A stretch of 34,082 nt of DNA from an uncultured Muribaculaceae bacterium (GTDB lineage Bacteria; Bacteroidota; Bacteroidia; Bacteroidales; Muribaculaceae): positions 1 to 34,082 of the forward strand of contig CANQZK010000004.1 of assembly GCA_947628285.1 (NCBI GenBank), in the 5' to 3' direction. Every line of letters starts with the position of its first letter. Position 1 is the stretch's first letter. The notes under the pieces were generated by a model. That model ran no database searches. It was given only the letters and a program-made list of their open reading frames with translations, and was not told the DNA's origin. The position numbers were made by a program, and so were the translations under genes. Positions 25,187-33,467 of the stretch are shown here, in pieces.

Positions 25187-26599
25187 ATGAACGAAAACCT
25201 TCAGAATCAACCCGCGCCCGACTCAACAGCGGGCTTCCCGGCCATATTCTATGCGGCCCGCCAGGCCATACGCCGTCACGCATCGGGCGGTAACGTGCTG
25301 ATAGCCGCCACAGTACTGGCGCTTGTCGTAGCGAATATCCCGGCAATCAACAGCTATTACTTCGACTTCTGGCAGCAGGAAGTGCGCCTGCAAGTGGGCG
25401 ATTTCAACGTGTTCAGCCACTCCGGCCACGCCATGAACCTGCTTGGTTTCATCAACGACGCCCTTATGGCCATATTCTTCTTCAGCATCGGCCTGGAAAT
25501 CAAGCGTGAAATACTGGTGGGCGAACTTGCCTCCTTCCGTCAGGCGCTGCTGCCCATCGTAGCCGCCGTGGGCGGCATGGTGGTACCCGTGGCCATATTC
25601 ATGTGGATGAGCGCCGGCACCGACTACGCCGGCGGCGCCGCCATACCCATGGCAACCGATATCGCCTTCTCACTGGGCGTACTGGCCATGCTGGGCAAGC
25701 GCGTGCCCCTGTCGCTCAAGATTTTCCTGACCACCCTGGCCGTTGTCGACGACATCGGCGGCATCATAGTCATCGCCGCCTTCTACTCAACCGACATCGA
25801 GCTCTACATGCTCGTCTACGGCCTTGTGGGCCTGGGACTGCTCATGCTCGGCTCCGTCATGTCCATCCAGAGCAAGATATTCTACCTGGGCATCGGCGGC
25901 GTAGTGTGGTTCCTGTTCCTCAACTCCGGCATACACCCCACCATCGCCGGCGTGCTTGTGGCCTTCTGCATCCCCGCCAAACCGGTGTTCAACCCCCGCA
26001 AATACATCAAGATGATACGCAGCGCCGTGGGCAAACTGCGCAACGAGGACGACGAGACCCTCAACGCCCGCACCATCCTCAGCAAAGAACAGCTCAACTA
26101 CCTCAAACAGATTGAGCACGCGTCGGATAAAGTCATCTCGCCTCTGCAGGAACTCGAAGACTCGCTGCATCCCATTGTCAACTACCTGATTGTGCCCCTG
26201 TTCGCCTTTGCCAACGCCGGCATCTTTCTGCTGGACACCGACCCGCTGTCGGCCGTCGAAGGCATATCGCTGGCCATCATCTGCGGCCTGATCATCGGCA
26301 AATTCGCCGGCATTCTGGCCTTCTCGTGGCTGACCGTCAAATTCAAATGGGCGCCCATGCCCGCGCATGCCAACTGGCACATGATGGCCGCCGTAGCCAT
26401 GCTGGGCGGTATCGGCTTCACCGTGTCGCTGTTCATCGCCACGCTGACCTTCGGCGGCGGTGACGCGCATCAGATCGACCTGCTCAACCACGCCAAATTA
26501 GGCATCGTCCTGGGCTCGCTGCTGTCCGGCATCCTGGGCTTCATCTGCCTCCACGCTGTCCTGCCCCACACCGCCGCCCCCGACACCGACGACGACTGA
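25187..26599 (+). CDS. nhaA: Na+/H+ antiporter NhaA
   Basis: A 470-residue inner-membrane antiporter that exports Na+ in exchange for H+. The ion-binding pair is Asp188-Asp189 in TLAVVDDIGGI, and the helix-breaking segment PMATDIAFSLGVLAML precedes it. FINDALMAIFFFSIGLEIKRE and MLGGIGFTVSLFIATLTF are further family signatures. A hydrophilic insert of about 80 residues in the middle (PRKYIKMIRSAVGKL to ISPLQELEDSLHP) makes it longer than E. coli NhaA and is common in this phylum. ATG 25187 is chosen because an in-frame ATG at 25112 lies inside the lepA terminator. It is functionally relevant to the ion-pumping RNF complex encoded nearby. Confidence 0.95.
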   Translation: MNENLQNQPAPDSTAGFPAIFYAARQAIRRHASGGNVLIAATVLALVVANIPAINSYYFDFWQQEVRLQVGDFNVFSHSGHAMNLLGFINDALMAIFFFSIGLEIKREILVGELASFRQALLPIVAAVGGMVVPVAIFMWMSAGTDYAGGAAIPMATDIAFSLGVLAMLGKRVPLSLKIFLTTLAVVDDIGGIIVIAAFYSTDIELYMLVYGLVGLGLLMLGSVMSIQSKIFYLGIGGVVWFLFLNSGIHPTIAGVLVAFCIPAKPVFNPRKYIKMIRSAVGKLRNEDDETLNARTILSKEQLNYLKQIEHASDKVISPLQELEDSLHPIVNYLIVPLFAFANAGIFLLDTDPLSAVEGISLAIICGLIIGKFAGILAFSWLTVKFKWAPMPAHANWHMMAAVAMLGGIGFTVSLFIATLTFGGGDAHQIDLLNHAKLGIVLGSLLSGILGFICLHAVLPHTAAPDTDDD

Positions 26600-26605
26600 T
26601 TTTTC

Positions 26606-26694
26606 AGACAGAAAGACATATTTCCGACAGGAAATTTCAAACATAAAGACATAAAGACAAAAAGACATAATTTTGTTTTTATGTCTTTCTGTCT
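26606..26694. terminator. AT-rich hairpin with 8-bp repeats between convergent nhaA and ribD
   Basis: A 15-bp perfect inverted repeat (AGACAGAAAGACATA at 26606-26620 with its complement at 26680-26694) encloses four 8-bp units, two ACATAAAG and two variants (26641-26672). An alternative 10-bp hairpin AAAGACATAA/TTATGTCTTT (26661-26670 and 26679-26688) has an 8-nt T-rich loop. The position between converging genes suggests a bidirectional terminator, although no classic GC stem is present. Confidence 0.6.
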
Positions 26695-26701
26695 AAAAAT
26701 G

Positions 26702-27703
26702 TCAGAATATCTGTCGGCCGGAGGCGGGGTAGTAGAGGAGGCGGTTGGGGCCGATGTGGACGGTGCGGGCGGGGAGGCCTTGAATGACCGGGGCGGGGAC
26801 TACTCCATGCGAACCCAGGCGGCATGGGGCTACCTCGACTCTGACTTGGTCGTAAAGCCCGGCGTCTATGAAGGACTGAAGTACCTGCCGGCCGCCTTCG
26901 ACAAGCACGGATGTGATGCCGCGGCCATATAGGCTGTGCATGGCGCTGTGCAGGTCGGGATAGTCGCTGAGGATTATCGGGGGGAGCTCGGTGGTGATGT
27001 CGCCGGGGCGCAGGCGGCCGCGGCGATCCAGGATAACGGGCTGAGGGTTGCGCAGACCGTTGAGCCGGACGTTGAGCCGGGGCTTGTCGGCGAGCACTGT
27101 CCCCGACCCTACCAGGATGGCGTCGTGCTCGGCCCGCAGGCGGTGGGTCATCAGCGTGGTGACGGGCGTGGAGAAGCGGCAGGCCTTGCCGTCAGGGCGG
27201 TCGGAGTCGATGAATCCGTCGGCCGACTGTGCCCACTTCAGCGTTATGTAGGGGCGTTGCTGTTCATGGGCGGTCATGAAGACGGCGTTGAGGCGGCGCG
27301 ACTCGTCAGCCAACACGCCCTGCACGACCTCAATACCGGCGTTGCGCAGCATGGCTATGCCTCGGCCGGAGACCTCGGGGAAGGGGTCGGCGGCGCCGAC
27401 AACCACGCGCGGTATGCCGCAGTCTATGATGAGTTTGGCGCACGGCGGGGTCTTGCCGTAGTGGCTGCACGGTTCCAGGGTGACGTACATGGTGCTGTCG
27501 CGCAGCAGCGAGCGGTCGGCCACGGATGCCACGGCATTGACCTCGGCATGGCCGCTGCCGCACTTGCGGTGATAGCCCTCGCCTATGATGCGGCCGTCAG
27601 GGCCGACGATGACCGCGCCCACCATGGGATTGGGCGACGTATTGCCGCGCCCGCGGGCTGCCAGCTCCAGGGCGCGGCGCATGTAGCGCTCGTCGTACTG
27701 CAT
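26702..27703 (-). CDS. ribD: Bifunctional riboflavin biosynthesis protein RibD
   Basis: A 333-residue deaminase-reductase that performs two successive steps from the GTP-derived pyrimidine toward riboflavin. The deaminase domain (1 to about 145) has the zinc site HAEVNA (His52, Glu54) and PCSHYGKTPPCAK (Cys79, Cys88). The NADPH-dependent reductase domain (about 150-333) shows KWAQSADGFI, SGTVLADKPRLNVR and SVLVEGGRQVLQSF. Its ATG overlaps the stop of the peptidase gene by one base (TGATG). It is the last gene of the run that begins with rnf, so flavin supply and the flavin-rich RNF complex may be co-expressed; that is inference. Confidence 0.95.
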   Translation of the reverse strand: MQYDERYMRRALELAARGRGNTSPNPMVGAVIVGPDGRIIGEGYHRKCGSGHAEVNAVASVADRSLLRDSTMYVTLEPCSHYGKTPPCAKLIIDCGIPRVVVGAADPFPEVSGRGIAMLRNAGIEVVQGVLADESRRLNAVFMTAHEQQRPYITLKWAQSADGFIDSDRPDGKACRFSTPVTTLMTHRLRAEHDAILVGSGTVLADKPRLNVRLNGLRNPQPVILDRRGRLRPGDITTELPPIILSDYPDLHSAMHSLYGRGITSVLVEGGRQVLQSFIDAGLYDQVRVEVAPCRLGSHGVVPAPVIQGLPARTVHIGPNRLLYYPASGRQIF

Positions 27704-28566
27704 CAGAGCTGCGAGTATGCGGGTGAGAAGGTATCGCCCTGCGTGGGGTCGCCGGTGCGGATGCCCTTGGTCAGCCAGGCCATGCGTTGCGACGAGCGGC
27801 CGTGGTTGAACGTCTCGGGCTGTTCGCGGCCGGTGGCCTTGCGCTGCAGATAATCGTCGCCGATTTTTGAGGCGGCGTTGATGGCGTTCTCCACGTCGCC
27901 GGGCTCGATTGAACTGAACAGGGCGTTGTCGCGGTTGGCCCAGACGCCGGCCAGGAAGTCGGCCTGGAGTTCAAGGCGCACGCTTATCTGATTGGCCTCG
28001 GTCTGGCTTACGCGGTTCATCTGTTCGTGGGCCTGTGTGAGCGTTCCCAACAGGTACTGTACATGGTGGCCCACCTCGTGGGCTATGACGTAGGCGTAGG
28101 CAAAGTCGCCGCCGGCACCTATCTGCGACTGCATCTGCTTGAAGAAGTCAAGGTCGATGTACACCGTCTGGTCGGCCGAGCAGTAGAACGGTCCGGTCTG
28201 CGATGTGGCGTGGCCGCAGCCGCTCTGCACGGCGCCGCTGAAGAGCACCAGCTTGGGGCACTCATATTCGCCCCAGCCCTGTTTGCGGAATTCCTGTGTC
28301 CAGACGTCCTCGGTGCCGGCCAGAACCTTTGAGGCGAGGTCGGCCAGGCGCTCGTCCTCGGCGTCGGGTTTGTACTCGGTCTGTGTTGTCAGTTGTCCGG
28401 AACCCATCACGTTGCTGAGCACATCGCCCAGGTTGCCGCCCGAGAGGAGCGTCACCACACCTACCAGGATAACGCCGATGATGCCACCGCCGATACCCAG
28501 TTTTCGCCCCGATATGCCGCGGCGGTCATTCACGTTGTTGCTTTTGCGTCGTCCGTCAAGTCTCAT
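27703..28566 (-). CDS. YpfJ-like neutral zinc metallopeptidase
   Basis: A 287-residue membrane-anchored protein of the putative neutral zinc metallopeptidase family. The N-terminus is basic, with one transmembrane helix at about 24-42 (IGGGIIGVILVGVVTLLSG), and starts MRLDGRRKSNNV as in YpfJ. The catalytic domain has VIAHEVGHHVQ (His163, Glu164, His167). Two cysteines (SGCGHA and FYCSA) are conserved in the family. The domain would face the periplasm. Substrate unknown. It begins 11 nt after the rnfA stop and is probably in the same transcript. Confidence 0.88.
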   Translation of the reverse strand: MRLDGRRKSNNVNDRRGISGRKLGIGGGIIGVILVGVVTLLSGGNLGDVLSNVMGSGQLTTQTEYKPDAEDERLADLASKVLAGTEDVWTQEFRKQGWGEYECPKLVLFSGAVQSGCGHATSQTGPFYCSADQTVYIDLDFFKQMQSQIGAGGDFAYAYVIAHEVGHHVQYLLGTLTQAHEQMNRVSQTEANQISVRLELQADFLAGVWANRDNALFSSIEPGDVENAINAASKIGDDYLQRKATGREQPETFNHGRSSQRMAWLTKGIRTGDPTQGDTFSPAYSQL

Positions 28567-28577
28567 ATTTTTGTGTT

Positions 28578-29156
28578 TTAAAGTTTTATACCGGCAAAGC
28601 CCATGAAGGCCATAGCCAACATGCCTGCCACAATCAGAGCGATGGGCACTCCGCGCATGGGTCGGGGCACATCAGTCATGGCCAACTGGGTGCGTATGCC
28701 GGCGAAGATGACCAGCGCCAGCAGGAAGCCGAGCGCCGTGGCCACGGCATAAACTATGGAGGTCACGAAGTCCATGCTCTGTTGGGCTACTATAATAGCA
28801 ACGCCCAAGACGGCACAATTGGTTGTTATCAACGGCAAAAAAACGCCTAAAGATGCATAAAGTGCCGGCGAAATCTTGCGGATGACTATTTCAAGCATCT
28901 GCACCACCACGGCAATGACCAGAATGAACAGGATTGTCTGGATGTAAGCCAGGCCCAGAGGCTCGAGCAGCAGGTGCTGCAGCACCCAGGTGACGGCGGT
29001 GGCGATGGCCATGACAAAGGTGACGGCGGCGCCCATGCCCACGGCGGAGTCGAGGTTCTTGGACACGCCTATGAACGGGCATATGCCCAGGAACTGCGCG
29101 AAGACGATGTTGTTGACGAATATCGCCGTTATGATGATGGCAAGGAAGGTGAGCAT
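28578..29156 (-). CDS. rnfA: RNF electron transport complex subunit A
   Basis: A 192-residue integral membrane subunit with six predicted helices. The start MLTFLAIIITAIFVNNIVFAQ and the following FLGICPFIGVSKNLDSA carry the conserved Cys of the first cluster-binding half-helix; NCAVLGVAI has the second. RnfA and RnfE form a symmetric pair holding a membrane-embedded iron-sulfur site. It is the last rnf gene, 7 nt after rnfE. Confidence 0.95.
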   Translation of the reverse strand: MLTFLAIIITAIFVNNIVFAQFLGICPFIGVSKNLDSAVGMGAAVTFVMAIATAVTWVLQHLLLEPLGLAYIQTILFILVIAVVVQMLEIVIRKISPALYASLGVFLPLITTNCAVLGVAIIVAQQSMDFVTSIVYAVATALGFLLALVIFAGIRTQLAMTDVPRPMRGVPIALIVAGMLAMAFMGFAGIKL

Positions 29157-29163
29157 AATGTGG

Positions 29164-29751
29164 TCAGGCCTTGTTGGTTAAACGATTGAACGCCGCGATG
29201 ATGAATCCCAGGGCGATGAATGCGCCTGGGGCGAGCACGAACACCAGCGGTGCGTATGAATCCGGGTAGACGCGCAGTCCGAAGACTGCGCCGGCGCCGA
29301 GCAGCTCGCGCACGCTGCCTATAATGGTCAGCGCGGCGGTGAAGCCCAGACCGATGCCCACGCCGTCAAGTGCCGAGGCGAGGACGCCGTTCTTCGACGC
29401 GAAACTTTCGGCACGGCCCAGCAGGATGCAGTTGACCACGATGAGCGGAATGAAGATGCCAAGGGCGGCATAGAGCCCCGGCAGCCAGGCCTGCATGACC
29501 ATCTGCAGCACGGTGACGAAGGTGGCTATCACCACTATGAACACGGGGATGCGCACGGCGTCAGGCACAACGCTTTTCAGGGCCGAGATGACCGTGTTGG
29601 AACAGATGAGCACAAACAGTGTGGCCAGGCCCATGGACATACCCGTCAGGGCCGACGAGGTGGTGCCCAAGGTGGGGCACATGCCCAGGATGAGCACAAA
29701 GGTGGGATTCTGCCGGATGATGCCGTTGACAATTATCGATAATGGCTTCAT
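29164..29751 (-). CDS. rnfE: RNF electron transport complex subunit E
   Basis: A 195-residue integral membrane subunit, paralogous to RnfA. ILGMCPTLGTTSSALTGMSMG and LIVVNCILLGRAESFASK are the matching conserved Cys segments. The ATG overlaps the rnfG stop as ATGA (29751-29748), indicating coupled translation. With RnfA it passes electrons through the membrane between the cytoplasmic ferredoxin side and the flavins on the outer face. Confidence 0.95.
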   Translation of the reverse strand: MKPLSIIVNGIIRQNPTFVLILGMCPTLGTTSSALTGMSMGLATLFVLICSNTVISALKSVVPDAVRIPVFIVVIATFVTVLQMVMQAWLPGLYAALGIFIPLIVVNCILLGRAESFASKNGVLASALDGVGIGLGFTAALTIIGSVRELLGAGAVFGLRVYPDSYAPLVFVLAPGAFIALGFIIAAFNRLTNKA

Positions 29752-30317
29752 GATGCGGTGTTGTCTTGTTTGGAGAATTTCAGAAAGGCGGCGCGGGCGC
29801 GATTGACGGCGCCTAAGAAGGCTCTGGAGGTGATTGTGGCGGCTGTGATGCCGTCAATGTTGCCGCCGTCCTTGGTCACGGTCAGCTCGTCGCGGCTGCC
29901 AATGACGGAGTGCCGGCCCTCGGGGTCGCGGAACCACTCGGCGGCCTTGTCGCCCAGACCGGGCGTCTCGGTGGATTCCAGTATGGAATAGTCTGTCAGG
30001 CCACCCTCGGCGTCGAAGCCCACCATGATGGTGAGCGGGCCGGAGAAGCCCTCGTTGGTCGTCACGAGCACGGCGGCGCCGGTCAGGCGGCCGTCCACGC
30101 GGCCGGGGTAGATGCGGCAGCCGTCCACGGTCAAGGTGTCGGCCATGGGATTGTTGGCGAATCGGGGCATGACGGTGGCCACGGCCTCTGTCTCGGCCAT
30201 GGAGGCGTTGAGGGCTATACGGTCGGCAGTCAGAGAGTTGACAGCCGCCAACAGGCCGGCCACGGCTATGCTGACGCAGCCAAGCGACAGCACCATGTTG
30301 CGCAGCGAGGATTTCAT
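29748..30317 (-). CDS. rnfG: RNF electron transport complex subunit G
   Basis: A 189-residue subunit with one N-terminal membrane helix (about 8-28) and a periplasmic FMN-binding domain. The covalent flavin site should be Thr161 in DGITAATITSRA (155-166). The usual motif is [S/T]GA[S/T]; here Ala159 replaces Gly. The frame is open further upstream, but ATG 30317 is used because it overlaps the rnfD stop as ATGA, is preceded by AAGGAGG (30331-30325), and the protein then starts with the normal MKSSLRNMVLSLGCVSI. Confidence 0.93.
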   Translation of the reverse strand: MKSSLRNMVLSLGCVSIAVAGLLAAVNSLTADRIALNASMAETEAVATVMPRFANNPMADTLTVDGCRIYPGRVDGRLTGAAVLVTTNEGFSGPLTIMVGFDAEGGLTDYSILESTETPGLGDKAAEWFRDPEGRHSVIGSRDELTVTKDGGNIDGITAATITSRAFLGAVNRARAAFLKFSKQDNTAS

Positions 30318-31282
30318 ACGGCGTCCTCCTTCTGCAGTTTGCCGAACCGCACGGGGCGGCACCAGCGGTTGATGAGCGGGGTCAGGCCGTTGCCTAAGAG
30401 GATGGCGAACGACATGCCCTCGGGGTAAGCGCCCCACTGGCGGATGACCACCGTCACCACGCCTATGAGCACGCCGTAGATGAGCATGCCGCGGCGCGTC
30501 ATGGGCGATGTCACATAGTCAGTGGCCATGAAGATGGCGCCCAGCAGCAGCCCGCCGCCCAACAGGTTGGGCACCACGCGGGCACCGACAAGCAGGTCGA
30601 GCGCGGCCACGGTGGCGATGATGGCCACGGGTATGTGCCAGCTTATGACCCTGACTGCCAACAGGTAGACAAAGCCGATGAGCAGGGCCAGGGCGCTGAC
30701 CTCGCCAAGCGAACCGCCTATCGAGCCCATGAACATCTCGCCGGGGGTGCAGAACATGCTGAAGTCATCGGCCGCGCCGAATTTCTTGAGGGCTTCCAGC
30801 GGGGTTGCGCCGGTGAGTCCGTCGGCCACGGCTTCGAATCCGCTGCCGGGCACGGGCCAGACCGTCATCAGCGCCGGGAACGAGATAAGCAGGAACACGC
30901 GGGCGGCGATGGCCGGATTGAATATGTTGCAGCCCAGGCCGCCGAAGGCCATCTTGGCCACGCCTATGGCGAACAGGGCACCGACAAGGACCGTCCACCA
31001 TGGCAGACCGGCCGGCACGTTCAGGGTCAGGAGCAGGCCGGTGAGCGCGGCGGCTATCAGCGAGGGCCGCTCGGCCCGGCGTCGGCCCAGCACGAAGCGT
31101 GCAATAAGGTATTCAAATGCCACACAGGCTGTTACGGACACCAACATGACACCTATGGCGGGCAGGCCGAAGAACCAGGCCGCGGCGAAGGCGGCCGGCA
31201 GCAGGGCAATGATGACGTGCATCATGGCGCCGGCGGCGGTGCGGCGCGTGTGTATGTGAGGCGATGGCGAGAATATTATCAT
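30314..31282 (-). CDS. rnfD: RNF electron transport complex subunit D
   Basis: A 322-residue membrane subunit, part of the ion path. About nine hydrophobic helices are visible. The start FSPSPHIHTRRTAAGAMMHV is the family N-terminus. The segment LTGATPLEALKKFG contains TGAT at 157-160, so Thr160 is the expected covalent FMN site. FGGLGCNIFNPAIAARVFLL is another signature. Whether Na+ or H+ is moved cannot be read here. It lies 6 nt after rnfC and overlaps rnfG. Confidence 0.95.
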   Translation of the reverse strand: MIIFSPSPHIHTRRTAAGAMMHVIIALLPAAFAAAWFFGLPAIGVMLVSVTACVAFEYLIARFVLGRRRAERPSLIAAALTGLLLTLNVPAGLPWWTVLVGALFAIGVAKMAFGGLGCNIFNPAIAARVFLLISFPALMTVWPVPGSGFEAVADGLTGATPLEALKKFGAADDFSMFCTPGEMFMGSIGGSLGEVSALALLIGFVYLLAVRVISWHIPVAIIATVAALDLLVGARVVPNLLGGGLLLGAIFMATDYVTSPMTRRGMLIYGVLIGVVTVVIRQWGAYPEGMSFAILLGNGLTPLINRWCRPVRFGKLQKEDAV

Positions 31283-31288
31283 GGCAGG

Positions 31289-32620
31289 TCACTTATTCAA
31301 GGTTTTGACGGCACTCTTGGCCGTGCGGATGTAGTCGAGCAGCGGGCGGGAGCTGGGACAGATGTAGGAGCATGAGCCACATTCGATGCAGTCAAGCACG
31401 CGAGCCTCCGCGGCTTCGGGCCACATGCGCAGGCGTCCGCAGGTGGACAGCAGATAGGGTTCCAAACCCATGGGACAGGCCTCCACGCAGCGTGCGCAGC
31501 GAATGCACGGGTCGGGGGTAAGGCGCCGCGTTTCGCCGGCTGCGAGCACCAGCAGGCCCGAGGTAGCCTTGGTGACGGGTGCCTGAAGATTGACGGCTGA
31601 GCTGCCCATCATCGGGCCGCCGACCACCACCTTGACATCGTCGGGAACGGAGCCCAAGACATCGCTGATGGAGGTACCCACGGCCACAAGGAAGTTGCCG
31701 CGCACGGGGGCGGCGCCAGTCACGGTTATGACACGCTCGATGAGCGGACGGCCGCACAGCACGGCGGCGTAGACGGCAAAGGCAGTGGCCACGTTGTTGA
31801 CCACCGCGCCGACATCGGAGGGCAGACCGCCCGAGGGGATGCGGCGCCCGGTGACGGCCTCGACAAGCTGTTTCTCGCCACCCTGGGGGTATTTGGTCTT
31901 AAGCACTGCGATTGATATGGGCCAGGCGGGGTCCAGGGCGCGGCGCAGGGCCGCGATGGCCTCGGGCTTGTTGTCCTCGATGCCAATGACGGCGCGGCGG
32001 GCGCCGCAGGCCGACATCATCAGCTCGATGCCCTCGGCAATGCGCGGGGCATAGCCGCGTATCAGGGCGTCGTCGCAAGTCAGGTAGGGCTCGCACTCGC
32101 AGGCGTTGATTATCAGCAGTTCAGGCTCGTGCCCGGCCTTGGGCGAGAGCTTGACGGTGGAGGGGAATGCGGCGCCGCCCAGACCCACGATGCCGCTGTC
32201 GGCTATGATGCGGCGCAGCTCCTCGGGGGTGTGGCGCTCGCTCAGGGTGCGGTCGGTGGGGCGGGTGTCGAATTCTATCTGGGCCTTGCGCATGACGTCG
32301 TCGGCGCGGTGGGCCTCCTCATCGGCCTCGATTTCGATGGCCGGGATGCTGTAGCCCGCGGCGTTCATAATCGGCCCTATGGCCTTGACACGCCCGGAGA
32401 TGGATGCGTGGACGGGCGCCGAGACGAATCCGTCGGCCCGGGCCACCATCTGGCCGCGCACCACCGTGTCGCCCACCTTGACGCAGGGCACGGCCGGCCG
32501 GCCAATGTGCTGCTGCAGCGGAAGTTGCACGCGGCGGGGCAGGTCAAGCACCGTCACGGGCATGCCGGCGGTCAATTTGTTCTGCGGCGGATGTATGCCG
32601 CCTATTCTGAAGGTCTTCAT
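31289..32620 (-). CDS. rnfC: RNF electron transport complex subunit C
   Basis: A 443-residue cytoplasmic subunit that exchanges electrons with NAD(H). Order seen: N-terminal lipoyl-like/SLBB region (KTFRIGGIHPPQNK), nucleotide- and FMN-binding segment (GIVGLGGAAFPSTVKL, later GRRIPSGGLPSDVGAVVNNV), and two C-terminal 4Fe-4S motifs, CIRCARCVEACP and CIECGSCSYICP. The frame is open 26 codons further upstream, but ATG 32620 is chosen because it overlaps the rnfB stop (ATGA) and gives the normal N-terminus MKTFRIGGIHPP. Confidence 0.96.
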   Translation of the reverse strand: MKTFRIGGIHPPQNKLTAGMPVTVLDLPRRVQLPLQQHIGRPAVPCVKVGDTVVRGQMVARADGFVSAPVHASISGRVKAIGPIMNAAGYSIPAIEIEADEEAHRADDVMRKAQIEFDTRPTDRTLSERHTPEELRRIIADSGIVGLGGAAFPSTVKLSPKAGHEPELLIINACECEPYLTCDDALIRGYAPRIAEGIELMMSACGARRAVIGIEDNKPEAIAALRRALDPAWPISIAVLKTKYPQGGEKQLVEAVTGRRIPSGGLPSDVGAVVNNVATAFAVYAAVLCGRPLIERVITVTGAAPVRGNFLVAVGTSISDVLGSVPDDVKVVVGGPMMGSSAVNLQAPVTKATSGLLVLAAGETRRLTPDPCIRCARCVEACPMGLEPYLLSTCGRLRMWPEAAEARVLDCIECGSCSYICPSSRPLLDYIRTAKSAVKTLNK

Positions 32621-33465
32621 TCGGTTGGCGATTGAGTGGTGGGCCGGCGGGGCGGCAGTGTGGAGTGAATTGCGCCGGTGGGACACACGGCTATGCACTT
32701 ACCGCACGAACGGCATTTTTCAAAATCGATGTAGGCCAGGTTGTCGGCCACGGTGATGGCGTCGAAGGGGCATTCGCGGGCGCATTTGCCGCAGCCTATG
32801 CATGCGTTGGCGCATATTTTCCGGGCCACGGCGCCACGGTCGCGCGACGAGCAGGCCACCCACACGCGGCGGTCGCGCGGGCCCTTGTAGCGCAGCTCAA
32901 GCAGGTGGCGCGGGCAGGCCTTGACGCACTGTCCGCAGGCGGTGCAGGCGTCGGGGTCGACAACGGGCAGGCCCGTGGCGGCGTCCATGCTCAGCGCCCC
33001 GAAGGCGCATACGTCCACGCAGTCGCCGCAGCCCAGGCAGCCGAATGCACAGCCGCGCGAACCCACGGCCACGGCGTTCATCACCGCGCATGAGTGCGCT
33101 CCGTCATACTCGTAGCGCTGCGGGCGGGCGTCGCACGTGCCGTTGCAGCGCAACACCGCCACCATGGGGCGTCCGGCCTCGACGTCGACGCCTAAGATGG
33201 CCGCTATCTTCTGCATGACCTCGTCGCCGCCCACGGGGCAGTAGATTCCCTGCAGGTTGCCACGCTTGACGCAGGTCTCGGCCAGGTCGCGACAACCGCG
33301 CAGCCCGCAGCCGCCGCAGTTGGCGCCCGGCAGCTGCGTGGTGATGCGGCCCACGCGCGGGTCCTCGTTGATGCGGAACCGCCTCGACACAAAGTACAGC
33401 ATCACGACGCCGACAAGGCCCGTAACACCGAGAATGATGACTGGAGTGAGCAAACTTGAAGTCAT
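32617..33465 (-). CDS. rnfB: RNF electron transport complex subunit B, polyferredoxin
   Basis: A 282-residue subunit that accepts electrons from reduced ferredoxin. One N-terminal membrane helix (about 7-26) anchors it. A four-Cys cluster site follows (Cys50, Cys53, Cys58, Cys76, in GANCGGCGLRGC and IYCPVGG). The rest contains several ferredoxin-type motifs: CLGCGDCVDVC, CTACGQCVKACP, CIGCGKCARECP and CRSCGKCIAVCP. ATG 33465 is preferred over a frame extension to 33507, since the shorter form begins directly with the membrane helix and leaves a 2-nt gap after the preceding gene. Confidence 0.95.
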   Translation of the reverse strand: MTSSLLTPVIILGVTGLVGVVMLYFVSRRFRINEDPRVGRITTQLPGANCGGCGLRGCRDLAETCVKRGNLQGIYCPVGGDEVMQKIAAILGVDVEAGRPMVAVLRCNGTCDARPQRYEYDGAHSCAVMNAVAVGSRGCAFGCLGCGDCVDVCAFGALSMDAATGLPVVDPDACTACGQCVKACPRHLLELRYKGPRDRRVWVACSSRDRGAVARKICANACIGCGKCARECPFDAITVADNLAYIDFEKCRSCGKCIAVCPTGAIHSTLPPRRPTTQSPTE

Positions 33466-33467
33466 GT

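Noticed and set aside
30318-30437. A 40-residue upstream extension of RnfG.
   Set aside because: It overlaps rnfD fully, is Arg/Pro-rich, and the ATG with Shine-Dalgarno at 30317 gives the normal N-terminus.
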